Of a stretch of 64,000 bases of DNA, positions 45,431 to 55,975 are shown one piece after another. The notes below the pieces were generated by a model. It was not told the origin of the DNA. It saw only the letters and a program-made list of their open reading frames with translations, and ran no database searches. Source of the stretch: Byssochlamys sp. IMV 00236 (taxonomy: Eukaryota; Ascomycota; Eurotiomycetes; Eurotiales; Thermoascaceae); contig MSJH02000693.1 in NCBI GenBank assembly GCA_001931875.2, positions 1 to 64,000 of the forward strand. The letters run 5' to 3'. Position numbers and translations under genes: made by a program. Every line of letters begins with the position of its first letter. Position 1 is the stretch's first letter.

Positions 45431-46174
45431 TGATGAAGGGACTATTAATAATAAGATGGGGAAATGAGATAACTAGCAACAATGGAGAGGAATTTTGATG
45501 CTCAAGTATGGTATAGAATTTAGCTCGCATACTTACACCGGTGGGGTTGTTGGTCGTATTCTCTATAGTTATTTTGAGCGGGAAAGGATATACTATTACT
45601 TATGGTCACAGAGTATTTCATACCGAATCTATAATTTTTTTTTTTAAAAAAAAAATGAGCTTACAACATGAAGTTTTCAACATGACAAATTTATTGTAAC
45701 ATATTACAACATCAGATGCAATAACTAGATCACTGGCTATACACGCAGAGTCTATTCAGACAGCATCAGCTCTGCCATGCCTCTAAAGCTAGTTGGATTT
45801 CTCATCCTCCATAGTCTTCGGCCACTTCCCTTTCAGGAGTCTAGTAATGAGCGTAGACACACCGGTTGAAATCTCCCTCGGCTCAAAACGCTGCCATTCG
45901 AATGTCCCATTCATCTCTAATGATACTTAGAGCCTGCAAGCAAAATTCCTTCTGCGACTCTCTCAAGAAGTATCCGTATGAGAAACATCTCTTAGCCTAT
46001 CTCCATCTCGGAGGAACCGCTGCAGCACAGCCGGTAAGCCATAACATGTCAAAGGGCGTGCATTAAGTATCCCACCCACCAATCTTGCAAATCCGGTACA
46101 TACATAAATATAAGCACCACCAACCAGGATATAAATTCCCTACTTATACTTCCGCGGCACTGGACAATTAATCT
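45431..46174. other. Intergenic, NmrA-like gene to GNAT pseudogene
   Basis: About 740 bp. It contains a T11A10 palindrome at 45635-45655 and a TATAAA-like element near 46130 close to the acetyltransferase start. No gene recognised. Confidence 0.5.
45635..45655. repeat. T11A10 palindrome
   Basis: Eleven T followed directly by ten A forms a near-perfect inverted repeat about 205 bp after the NmrA-like stop codon. It could be a nucleosome-free or polyadenylation-associated tract, or an artefact of homopolymer assembly. Confidence 0.7.
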
Positions 46175-46784
46175 ATGACCTTTATAATACCATCACCTTC
46201 AAAGATGACAGATAATTACAGCAACCTCCAGTTCCGCATCGCGACACCAGACGATGCCCCCCAGCTTCAGCAGCTGGTGCAATCTGCATTTTGCGCCCAT
46301 GACACCAGACCAGATTGGACGGGACATCTGGAGCTGGCGTCGAACTTTCGCATTGAAGTGGATGAAATCATGGCCAACATTGCCGGTCCGGACATGGTCA
46401 TCCTGATCGCTTTTACTCCTTTTGATCATGAGAATGGATCCCAATAACGACAAGGATATCGCATCTCTCGTGGCCTGTATTTCGGTTTCCAAACGCGGAA
46501 CAGATGTCGGTCGTCTCTCCATGTTTGCGGTAGACGAGCGGTACCAACGCGGTGGTGTTGGGCGCCAGGTCCTCGCTTACGCTGAAGACTATTGCCATCG
46601 GACTTGGGGCGTGGAGAAATTTTCTCTCAATACTCTTTCCACGCGTAAAGCACTTATCGAGTGGTACATGCGGCGTGGATACCGGAAGACAGGTGAAATG
46701 TCGCCGTTTCCGCGCGAGAAATTCAAGGATCTGGAGTTGCCGGATGATATGTGTTTTGTTGAGTTCGAGAAGGATCTCAGATAA
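46175..46784 (+). pseudogene. GNAT N-acetyltransferase with a 1-nt frameshift
   Basis: GCN5-related acetyltransferase that would transfer acetyl from acetyl-CoA to an amine. The N-terminal part (FRIATPDDAPQLQQLVQSAF) runs in one frame to a stop at 46445-46447. The rest continues in another frame with the acetyl-CoA motif VDERYQRGGVGRQVL (QxxGxG) and the C-terminal WYMRRGYRKTGE (motif B). The switch falls at the CCC triplet around 46439-46441, where losing one C would give a continuous frame of about 200 codons. No GT...AG pair can bridge it. Either a young pseudogene or a base-call error. A second ATG at 46205 is an equally good start. A TATAAA-like box lies about 45 bp upstream. Confidence 0.7.
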
Positions 46785-47544
46785 GGGTACTTATCGAATC
46801 GTGTGTGAGTTGTGATTCTCTGTGAAGAACGGGTGCTACGCAATGACAGCAGCCACGGCTCAGTGCACATTATGGGAGTGCATGTGCATTTACATATTAT
46901 GGATCTAGGATTGGACTCAAATATTGGCACATGAAAGACATCTGGGAAGGTCTGTGCTCTCTGAGGAGTAGATACAATGTTAGAAGTAGAAGTTCTCTTT
47001 TTGGAAATAACGTTTACAACCAACTAAATTTTGTTAATTCTTGAGCAGATAGTCAGGAAGGAGTAGGTGCTAATATGTTCTGGCCTACTATATCCAGCCC
47101 CAAAGCTGTTTCACTCCGTTGAAGCTATATCTATGCACAATACACTGACTTCTCTATCTTTCTGCAAACGTCACGTGGGGACGAGGAGTGGAATAGATAT
47201 GATGGAGGATTTGCTATAGCCTGTAATCAACAAATGAGAGGTAGACCATACAATGAAAGGATTTCTAGAATCATAGTCGCGTTCTAACGCGGGAGTCCGG
47301 TTATAGATAGCCATGTTAGGTGATCGATTGTATCTCCTCCAGGGAGACACTACTAGAATACATCAGCATGTAGAACACCTGCTTCTCTCAGCAATATGCT
47401 AACCAAATGCAATACCCTGAGCTCTGTTTCTCCCATGCATCCTGTGATATAATGATGTACAGCAAACCACCATGCAAAGAGAGACTGCTTTATGGCTAAC
47501 GAGGCAAGAGCAACCACAGATGAAACCCTGCAACAACAACAATT
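46785..47544. other. Convergent intergenic region
   Basis: About 760 bp between the 3' ends of the GNAT locus (+) and the Cdc1-like gene (-). No gene, RNA or repeat recognised. Confidence 0.5.
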
Positions 47545-49646
47545 TTACCATGTCCAGATCAGATAAAAATAAAACGCCAGAACAACGCGCGCTACATATT
47601 TAACAGATGCAATGAATTCCCCAATGATCGTCCGCGGCTGCTGCTGTTGACGAGCGAAGGTAGAGGCTTTGCTCTTCCATCGCACATCATCACCGTTCTC
47701 TGTCCATGCCCGGTAGCGCTCGTTGCTGCTGCTGACGTCGTCATCGTGCGCATTCTTGGCATATTGGATGAGGCTCACGCTACCACGGCTGGAGAGGCGG
47801 GCGTCAGTATAGCCGGGGGAAGAGGTGGTAGAGCTGGAAGTGCTCGAGTATGGGTACTTGGAAGGCGCTTGTTCATACCGTCGAGGTTCGGACAGTGGGA
47901 GGCTCGGCTCCAGTCCAGTGGAGGCAGCCGGCGCATAGAAAGAAACGATAACAGAACGCGCAATGAGAACGATGAGAGTAAAAGCCAACAGACATCCATA
48001 GCGGATGAAGATGCCTAGTTGATCAGGCAAAAGACACAGATAGTTCTGCACTGTCTGTGACGACCCCGTGCCAGGCGGTTTTCCAGTGTCAGGATCAACC
48101 GGATTCCAGAGGCTCGTCATCAGGAATCCCGGTCGACGGACACCCATCGCCCACGAGAGACTCTTCACGGTGATCTCCTTCGGGGAGCCGCTGAACTCGC
48201 GGTGGGCAATTTCACAGTAGTCGTGGTCATCGCCAGAGTAGATATGTGCAATTCCAGGACCAACCTTGGAGATAATGTCTTTCGAGATAGTTTCTGTGAG
48301 GACGTTCTGATACTGGTAGCCTCCTGCGACCTTGATGGAGTTTCCCTCATCTTCCTGGGGAAGTGGATCCGTCGAGACTGGAGGATATCTCTCCCGCAGC
48401 GGTCCACACGGAGTAGCTGGCCTTCGATATAAAGGAACGTGGGTCAAAAGGATAGTCGGGAATCCGGGTGCTTCGACCGGATCCTTCTCGTGTACAGTAG
48501 GCTCGAGGACCTCGTGTACTCCTGGAGTGAAAAGGGTGTCCTCTAGCTGATTCTTCCACGAACGCAACTCATCAACCTCCCTGCGGGCTTTGTACTCCTG
48601 AACACTATCCAAGAAATCTTGTGTATCTCTCCAGATAAAGGAATTCGGACTGACACCATCGCCAGCCCCTGCACCCGAACTGCCGGTCTCTGGATCCGGC
48701 TGATCCATAGCACTTAGAGAGACTGTGTTGACAGAAACAAAGCTATGGTTTCCAATCACGTCAACACGGTTCCCCTCACCAAAGTATGCCTGAAACCGTT
48801 TCCGGACAGGGTCTTGGATACCTGTTCCAAACCCCAAGTCATGATTTCCTGGCATGCTGGCAATCAACTTGCGACCCCAGGGGTTCGCTACAGTACGAGA
48901 GCCACCGTCGTTGAAATGATTAAAGAAAATCCTCCCGAAACGATCGTACTCCTTCAACCAAAATTTATCCCCATAGCCCTTGTATCTCTCATCCGGACTG
49001 GAGCTAGTCCTCGTCGCCCACTCTCTACCGCCGTCGAAGAGATCCCCCAAGAAAACCACAGAGTCTGGAAGGAGCGTCTTCTGCATTGCCCAATATACTC
49101 GTCTCAAATACTGATCGGTATATTTCACCGTCAACGTCGACAGTGGCCACGGTCGACCAGGATAGGTATGGGGATCAACCAGCTGGGGATCGGCGATGAA
49201 AGCGACATGATGCGGCGTGGCGTCTTGAGGCTAGAGACCCCATCCCTTAAAATCAGCGTCTTCCCACCCAAATACACAGCGCCATAATAATCGACAGAGA
49301 ACCCACTCACCCATTTCTCCCATCCTCCCCAGGCGCAACTCTCCAAACTTTCCCGAAATATCGTCCGCTCTCCCCATAACAGCGTGAACACCCATAGGAG
49401 GATTAGTCCATTCCTTAGATTAATCGCTTGCTTCGCGATCCTCCACGCTTCATGCGTATACCCCCCGCGTCTTCGTACATCGCCGTCAACTCTATAGACG
49501 TATGAAAGAGCACGATTCCGCAGCCCGATCCATAACTGGGGATCGCGCACGCGATCCAATGTCGCCAGTATTGGAAAATCGTCTTTGAGGGTTGGCTCGC
49601 GATTGTACGACGAGCCGCCGGCCCCATGCATATATGCGTAACTCAT
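47545..49646 (-). CDS. cdc1: Cdc1/Ted1-type metallophosphoesterase
   Basis: Predicted ER/Golgi membrane phosphoesterase of the Cdc1/Ted1/PGAP5 family, which removes ethanolamine phosphate from GPI-anchor mannose, a Mn-dependent step in maturation of GPI-anchored wall proteins. Exon 1 (49311-49646) and exon 2 (47545-49230) join at a codon boundary (W|PQDATPHHV) to give 673 aa. An N-terminal hydrophobic helix (LILLWVFTLLW) precedes the calcineurin-like domain: FIADPQLVDPHTY, VFLGDLFDGG, MPGNHDLGF, LLTHVPLYR and SGDDHDYCE are the five metal-ligand blocks in order. Two hydrophobic segments near the C-terminus (around IFIRYGCLLAFTLIVLIA and VLAFYFYLIWTW) are the membrane anchors, separated by a Ser-rich linker of about 100 residues. 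All metal ligands appear present. Confidence 0.92.
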
Positions 49647-50289
49647 GATCGTTGAGGATGGGAAGCCGCTGAACGAGGGTGTGGTGTTTCAACTCCGCGC
49701 CTTTGAAATTTAGCTCATTCTCCGGAGCGCGGGCGTGGATGTGGTTAGAAAGAGCGAGGCCGCATGCTCTCGAGTGCAGGCAGCTTTTCGAGCAGGTATA
49801 ACTATAGAACAAGAATCACGATATGTATCGGATTATAGACATCTGCACCAGATATCACAGATATCCTGGACAATGCATGGGGCCACGGAGGGGCATGAGA
49901 CAGGGAGAAGAGAGCTGGATGGGCATAACTGAACAACTACTCCGTAACGAGCTGCTGGATTCAGGGACCGATCCAGAATGGGGTTGTCACGTGACCGTGA
50001 TCAGCGGAGCCGATCTATTTATGTCGTTGCCAATGCTAACTCGAGGAAGAGGAGTTTATTGGAGATAGTTGGAGGTACCAATATCCTTTTATACTTATCA
50101 AGAGTAGATGCCTCACGATCACGAAGTCAATTGCACCCGTCATGAGGAAATACGGTAATGTACTGCAACACAATACAGCAAGCAACGGAGAATGCTGTGA
50201 GACCGATACAATAATAATACCGCGTCGATGGTGGAGTACGGGGACCCACTTCCACGCAACCCAACGGCCGGGGAAAATTGTTTAGTCTA
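49647..50289. other. Promoter region of cdc1-like gene up to the transposon edge
   Basis: About 640 bp. It carries one TACGGAGTA copy on the minus strand (49938-49946). The TA target dinucleotide at 50288-50289 marks the boundary with the Tc1-type element. No gene seen. Confidence 0.5.
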
Positions 50290-50316
50290 CGGAGTAGCGT
50301 GTCAAAAATCCTGGCG
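50290..50316 (+). repeat. Left terminal inverted repeat of the Tc1-type element
   Basis: Begins directly after the TA at 50288-50289 and matches the reverse complement of 52271-52297 at nearly all positions. Confidence 0.85.
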
Positions 50317-50469
50317 GATCGCCACTACTAGCGTTGTATTCTGATTACAACTCCTAGTTCGTTTCATCTACAACTACACCGCTGATAGTTGCTTTTAACC
50401 GCTATTTCTACTATTTTTATTAAATATGAAGCTATTTGGATTAATATTCTATATCCTAGACCTTCTTAA

Positions 50470-50545
50470 ACACTACTGCCAGCAACTGTGCCAGCAATCA
50501 CCGTGCCAGCGACCGTGCTAGCAACCGTATTAGCAACTGTGCCAG
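50470..50545. repeat. 12-nt imperfect tandem repeat (minisatellite)
   Basis: About six degenerate units of ACTGTGCCAGCA lie in the left arm of the transposon, before the transposase-like region. Some C to T changes (GCCAGC to GCTAGC or ATTAGC) are visible between units. Confidence 0.75.
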
Positions 50546-51072
50546 CAACACCATATCAAAATGCCTGTTCATCAAATTGCCGCTCAAGTGTAAGCTCTTA
50601 CTCTACTCCTAATAGGTATTAAGCCTAAAGATATTTATAAATATATAGAAGTCCCTCTTACTATGCAGAGAAGTATCTAGAAGTAAGCCTTTTAATATAA
50701 TTACTAGCTAGAGGAGAATCCTCTTATTAAGGACAAATATATAATTAATGCCCCCTATTCCAGACGACCTAGAGTTATTATAAAGGAGACTAAAAAAGCT
50801 ATTATAGACTCTATTTAAAAAGATTAAGCTGGGTATAAAAAATCTATTAAAGTTCTTGTATATAAAGCTGGTATTTCCTATATATCTGCCTGTCAGATTC
50901 TTCGCGAGCATAGATTTTCAAAATATAAACCTATATAAAAACCTAGTCTTACTAATAAGGTAAAGCGCTATAGATTAGAATTTATATATAACTATAAATA
51001 TTAGACACTTAAAGATTAGAAAAATATTATATAGAGTAATAAAATATCTATTATTCTTGGTCGCTGCTATAG

Positions 51073-51242
51073 TGTCAAGGACCTAGCTGGCTCTAGGTCA
51101 CGTGAACTGGATCCTTTAACCACTCAGCTAAAAAGACCACAATAACTACGCCTAAGCGTAGTTAAGCCAGCACCGAACTATATAGCCTAGTAGTCGGGGT
51201 TCCCGGGGGTTCGCGGGGCACTGCTAAGGCCAGCGCCTTACA
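51073..51242. mobile_element. Solo LTR (170 bp) nested in the Tc1-type element
   Basis: A GC-richer 170 bp block inside the AT-rich transposon. It starts TGTCAAGG and ends CGCCTTACA, the TG...CA ends of an LTR, and is flanked by the 5 bp duplication TATAG (51068-51072 and 51243-51247). Removing the block plus one TATAG rejoins the transposase fragments in register (ILGR before, QIRV after). No internal retrotransposon sequence is present, so it is a solo LTR left by recombination. The parent family (Gypsy or Copia) cannot be told from the LTR alone. Confidence 0.8.
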
Positions 51243-52270
51243 TATAGGCAAATTAGAGTCTAGTGTAAGATAAATAAAGCCTATAATCCAACCTATATAT
51301 AATAGCGCTTCTCTAGAGCTTCTGACTTTATATTTTGGGGGTGCTTTTTATAAGATAAAAAAGATCCTTATTATATTTAGAAGCTAGAGACTGCCTAAAA
51401 AAAGAAGAATATTAAAAAGAAACTGGAGATTTTAAACTATAAATATAAAGCTCTTTGCTGTTAAGAATAGGAGCTTTTTAATCCTATAAGCTATATAAGC
51501 CTTTATAATTTAAAAGAAAAGAAGCTAGTCTGGAGATTTACTATAAAGACTGATAAGCTTATATATAAAGGAAAAGGTAGAGTTAATTAATATTACTATT
51601 AAAAGGTAAGTAGGATATTTTTTTAATTAAATAATATTGACCTAGCTCTAGCAAATCTTAATTATAAAGCTTATCTCCTTTGCAAAGAAATATTAGAAAG
51701 ACTAACTGAATACAATTATTTAAGAAGATAATACTCTTTTATATACCTATTAAGCCCAATAAGAGGTATATAATTATTATAAAGTTATTTAGATGCTCTA
51801 GCTATTAAATTTACTAGATTTAAATATAATTAAGCCCTGCTGGTATTAAATAAAAAAACAGATTATTATATAAAGAGCTCTAAGCTTTAAGAAGATAGGT
51901 AAAAGTCTTTAGCTTTAAATATAAAAGGATCTCCTACAGAGTAAGATCTAGAAGTAGATAAATTATATTTTAAACTATATTAAAGCTATTATTGCCTATA
52001 ATAGCAGAAATAAATATAAGGAGAGTAATAAGGATATAAAACGAAGCTATAAAGGGTATAGAAATAAAGGTAAGCTTAGCAGATATGAGGATATTAGCGA
52101 TAGTGGTATAGCCAGCTCAGCTGGCTTAGCTGGCTCAACTACTGAGCTAGAAGAATATGAGGATATTGAGGATATTACAGATAATGACTGGGAATAGCTT
52201 TAATTAGCCCCTAAAAGGAAATGATTAGCAGCTAGAGTATTAGGGTATTACAGCCAAATTTACTAGTGCG

Positions 52271-52297
52271 CGCCAGAATTTTTGACACGCTACTCCG
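52271..52297 (-). repeat. Right terminal inverted repeat of the Tc1-type element
   Basis: Inverted copy of 50290-50316, followed by the TA duplication at 52298-52299. Confidence 0.85.
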
Positions 52298-52836
52298 TAC
52301 TCTGCTCTACCATACTCCTTCAAACTCCTTCGTCCCGAGCATTACGATAACGAGTGATCGATATTCTTTCGCTTCTCCTGGAGCTGAAGCCCTTCATTGG
52401 AATTATTTAGGTACCGGAAGCGGCTGGAATGCACTAGTGATACAAACGTGATAAGACGAAACAATCAATGATCCCAACAGTCCAAACCCCGCGTCGACTG
52501 GTGACGCCCATAGTCCTGCACAGTAACGACAATAACGATTATAATAGGTGTATGCTCTTTTGGGGAAAAAAAAGGAGAACATATATACGCTGAACGGCAC
52601 GTATAAACACTACAGTTGAGGCCCGTCAACCGATCAGACGAATAGTATGACTTTCAGTCGACTCCAGCTTCGACTGGCCACTCCAGCATGGAGTATCAAG
52701 AAAAAAGCGCCAGTTATTCCATGGCTGAAAATCCGAGGCATAAGTCGAAGAAATCGACAATGGTACCAGCTAGACGTCCGTGTCTGTAGTCCGGAACCAA
52801 CGTTGAAGGTGAATTATCAGAGGTCACCGGCTTTTA
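52298..52836. other. Intergenic, transposon edge to zinc transporter 3' end
   Basis: About 540 bp. Presumably the 3' UTR of the zinc transporter. No gene recognised. Confidence 0.5.
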
Positions 52837-54673
52837 TTATTTGGGGCAGCACTGGCCGCCTCGTGCGCATTCATTCCCACATTCGAGGAGACATCCTGCA
52901 TCGCTTCCGCGGGTGCTCGGGGCCCTGCTGGAGGAGCGAGACTCGTCACCGTTACCTGGCTGTCCTGAAGTAGCGACATGATTATCTTCCTCGTCGCTCT
53001 CCGGAGTGAACTCGGGCTGGATTGTCGATGAGTGGATGCCATACGCATGCAAGCACTTCCGCACCTGCCGGGCGAGGCGCATATATCTCTCTGAACCTTC
53101 GCCCTTTATCTCGCAGTCGACCTGGATATGCAGAGAAGCGACGAGTTTGGTGTCGCTCAGCTGCCACACGTGGAGGTGGTGACAGCTGATGACACCAGGA
53201 AGGCGCTCAATGTCCTCCTTGATATGATCGATGCTCATACCTTGAGGTACCGCTTGAAGCAAGATTCTAGATGCTGCTTTGCAGAGAGGGATCGCAGATG
53301 CCAGAATAATGACGGTAATCACAAGGGAAATACCGGGGTCAACGTAGAATCTCCACGAGTAATCCGTGAGCCAGATGATCAGGGCAGATACGATGACTCC
53401 AATGTTGCCCAATGCATCTCCCATGACGTGTAGGAAAACGCCTCTCATGTTGAGGTCATGTTTATGGCCTCCCTTGCCCTTTTCGTCCTTCTTGGGCTGG
53501 GCATGGTTGTGCGATTTATGGATATCATCGTCGGTAGTTGCGCGACCGGGGGCTCGGGTAGGAGTAGCATCTTCATCCGTGTAATTGCTTGCACGATCCT
53601 TATGTCTGAGAAGGCCGGAGCGCTCGTTGGGCGCTTGTCCGTTAGCTGCCTCGGGGTTCTCCAGATCAGAGTCGGAAGTGACCTCGTCTTCGAAGCGACT
53701 GGCCTTGATAATATCCTGGCGTAAGGTAGCGGGGTGGATGTGGATACTATCGACACCTGCCCAACCCCGGGACGATGCGCTAAATCGACGAGAGTTCCGA
53801 GAGCTGCTCTCGAGTCCACGGCGCTTCCGACTGTACGGTGACATGGCGTCTGTTGCAGTGTCGTCCGTCTCATCACTCTTTGTAAACCCGCGAGTACGAT
53901 GATCGGGACCGCCCGACGACGCCCCTGCAGCATTCTCTGGCATACCTGACGCAGTTCCACTCTGGCCACGGGCATGCGATGGCTCGTGGTCGCCATGAGC
54001 CACGAAACCCTGTTCCGCCGCATCTTCGTCACCGTGATCATGGCCATGATCGTGGCCTCCATGCCCATGGGAGTGATCATGGAAGAGAACCAAACCAAGA
54101 ATATTCGACGCCAGACCAAAGCATCCGACAATGCAGACGAGCTTTGGATTCTTCACTTCTTGCGGTTCCACCAACCGTTGTATAGCCTCGAGGAAGATCG
54201 ACATACAGAGAGCGACCAAGAAGACACCGTTTACCAACGCACCCAGGGTTTCCGCACGCTGCCACTATATGCGCGAATGCCTATTAGCGCGACGCTCGAT
54301 AAGTCACCAAAAAGGGAGAAATTGCAGACTCACGCCATAGGTGTACATCTTCGAGGTAGTCTCTTGGTTAGCGACCTTAACGGCCCATAATCCGACACAT
54401 AGCGACAAGACATCATTTAACTATAGATCGTTAGAAAAATATCCCTCTAATGACCTTCTAGTGGCCTGCGAGGATCGTATACCATATGGAACGAATCTGC
54501 GACGAGTGCAAGCGAATGGACGGCATAACCTATAATTTTACCCCCCCGGTTAGCCTGACAAGTCGATTAGCGCAGATGTTCCAGCACCACCTACCAACGA
54601 TCAATTCCAACAAGAAGAAAGCAGTATCAATCACCAACAAGATGATAATCCTGTGTGATTTGGAGAGTGCCAT
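52837..54673 (-). CDS. zrc1: Vacuolar zinc transporter, cation diffusion facilitator (ZRC1/COT1 type)
   Basis: Predicted Zn2+/H+ antiporter of the CDF family that stores excess zinc (possibly cobalt) in the vacuole. Four exons (54595-54673, 54483-54529, 54334-54420, 52837-54264) give 546 aa. TM1 and TM2 come from the short exons. The metal-site motif ADSFHMLND (HxxxD) is rebuilt only when exons 2 and 3 are joined, and the second site HVMGDALGN lies in TM5. A long His/Asp loop (DHSHGHGGHDHGHDHGDED, about residues 150-170) and an extended Ser-rich loop of about 190 residues separate TM4 and TM5. The C-terminal cytoplasmic domain (HHLHVWQLSDTKLVASLHI) is the dimerising ferredoxin-like fold. The protein ends with a Cys-containing tail (CLLECGNECARGGQCCPK), which may bind metal. 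The extended loop is typical of yeast-type Zrc1. Confidence 0.93.
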
Positions 54674-55975
54674 GGTCGCGGCGATGCGGCGCGCCAGTAG
54701 CGCGAATTCTCCGCGATGTTCAACGTCAGAGCAGTTCCCGTCGAGAGCAGAGATCCAGCCAATTTGACAAGCGGAGAGCGGAGTGACAGCTACCGGACAG
54801 TAGAAGAGATGGAATCACCGAAAGAGCGATGCAGGGGATGGAGGAGAAAATAATAAGGACCGCGAGATGCGGGCGCCTCGTTCCAAGTTCAAAACGCCTT
54901 CGGATGTCGCTCCGGGGGGACCGAAAGTGGCGCGGGTCGATGATCTTCAGCACTTAACAATAATAGCAGTTGGTCTGGCACGTCACTCTTTCAACGTTTC
55001 CCAATCTGCAGTTGAGGGCCCTGATGCTCCTATATACGACTCGACCGCACTGATGGAGCTGAACAGAACGAGAAGAAGGAACAAACGATTTTCGCGATCA
55101 CCCTAAATCATGGGCTGGCTGACATTCTTTTGTGCGTGTTTAGGTGCGCGTCGGCTTGGAATGCCTGCCAAACGAAAAGAGAGTTCGATAAGGCCGGGAC
55201 TATGGCCAAAGAATGGCGCTATCCGCAAAGGTATGATTTTACTCTGGACCTCTCGCTCATTTAATTCTCCGCCAAGTGAACATCATTTTATCCTGTAATA
55301 ATAATTTCTACTCGCGTACCACTCAATATTAATATACGAGCTGTATGGGACCCTTGAATGTTCCATCAGGTTGCCGTCCGTCTCTTCCGTTGGCCCTCAG
55401 TGAGATACTAACCACTATCTAGTCTCCCCTCGGACGTAAGGATTCCATGAATGCCTTTTTCTTTTTCTTGACTCGTCATCCCTCTCATTGAGCTATGTTA
55501 TACCTTGCTGCACTGCAAAAGCAGTAAGACAATAGGCTAAACACCGATAGCACACCCATTATTGCCAATGCCACGCCTACATTCTCCATGGGGAGGAGCA
55601 TGCTGTAGATATATACCTCTTTGACGTACGAATACGAACTGAACAGAACCTGCTATGTATGTACAATCAGCCCCGCACCAGCCATAGTTGGGCCAGCCAA
55701 GCAAACGAGGAATCGAATAGCAACCCATCCATGTTGCGAATTGCTCATTTCCATGCAGATAAAGGTTCTTTATTCAAACACCATCCATCCACAAAGCCTT
55801 GACACAGAGACTTTCATTTGATACTGAAGTTGGGTAATAGTTCACTCCGATCAAATATATAAACATCTCAATTCTACCAAGTATAGTCACACGGAACGGA
55901 CCATTATCATCATCTTGTCCGCAGAAAGCACTCTGATAATTGACACACACAGCAAAAAAAAGGCTAAACACTTGA
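54674..55975. other. Intergenic, zinc transporter promoter to aldolase 3' end
   Basis: About 1.3 kb between two minus-strand genes. The short plus-strand ORFs (54867-55106, 55110-55298) show no domain. No RNA gene or repeat recognised. Confidence 0.45.

Larger units (their letters stand above)
50290..52297. mobile_element. RIP-degraded Tc1/mariner-type DNA transposon
   Basis: A 2008 bp element bounded by terminal inverted repeats of about 27 bp (left CGGAGTAGCGTGTCAAAAAT; the right end is its inverted form with a few mismatches) and flanked by TA on both sides, the Tc1/mariner target-site duplication. The interior is far more AT-rich than its surroundings. The plus strand retains recognisable fragments of a fungal Tc1-type transposase interrupted by many stops, for example RRFSRASDF, FWGCF, and the C-terminal EEYEDIEDITDNDWE. 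Several stops replace expected Trp or Gln codons (TGG to TAG, CAG to TAG), as C-to-T mutation by RIP would produce. The element is certainly inactive. It is interrupted by a solo LTR at 51073-51242. Confidence 0.9.

Noticed and set aside
46430..46450. Programmed frameshifting in the GNAT gene
   Set aside because: No slippery heptamer or downstream pseudoknot visible, and such regulation is not known for this family; mutation or sequencing error is simpler.
51073..51242. tRNA-derived SINE inside the Tc1 element
   Set aside because: A TAGCTGAGTGG A-box-like stretch is present on the minus strand, but there is no B box at the right distance. The TG...CA ends with a 5 bp duplication fit a solo LTR better.
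53445..54131. 228-codon minus-strand ORF in a second frame of the zinc transporter
   Set aside because: Overlaps the clearly coding CDF frame; composition is a frame shadow.
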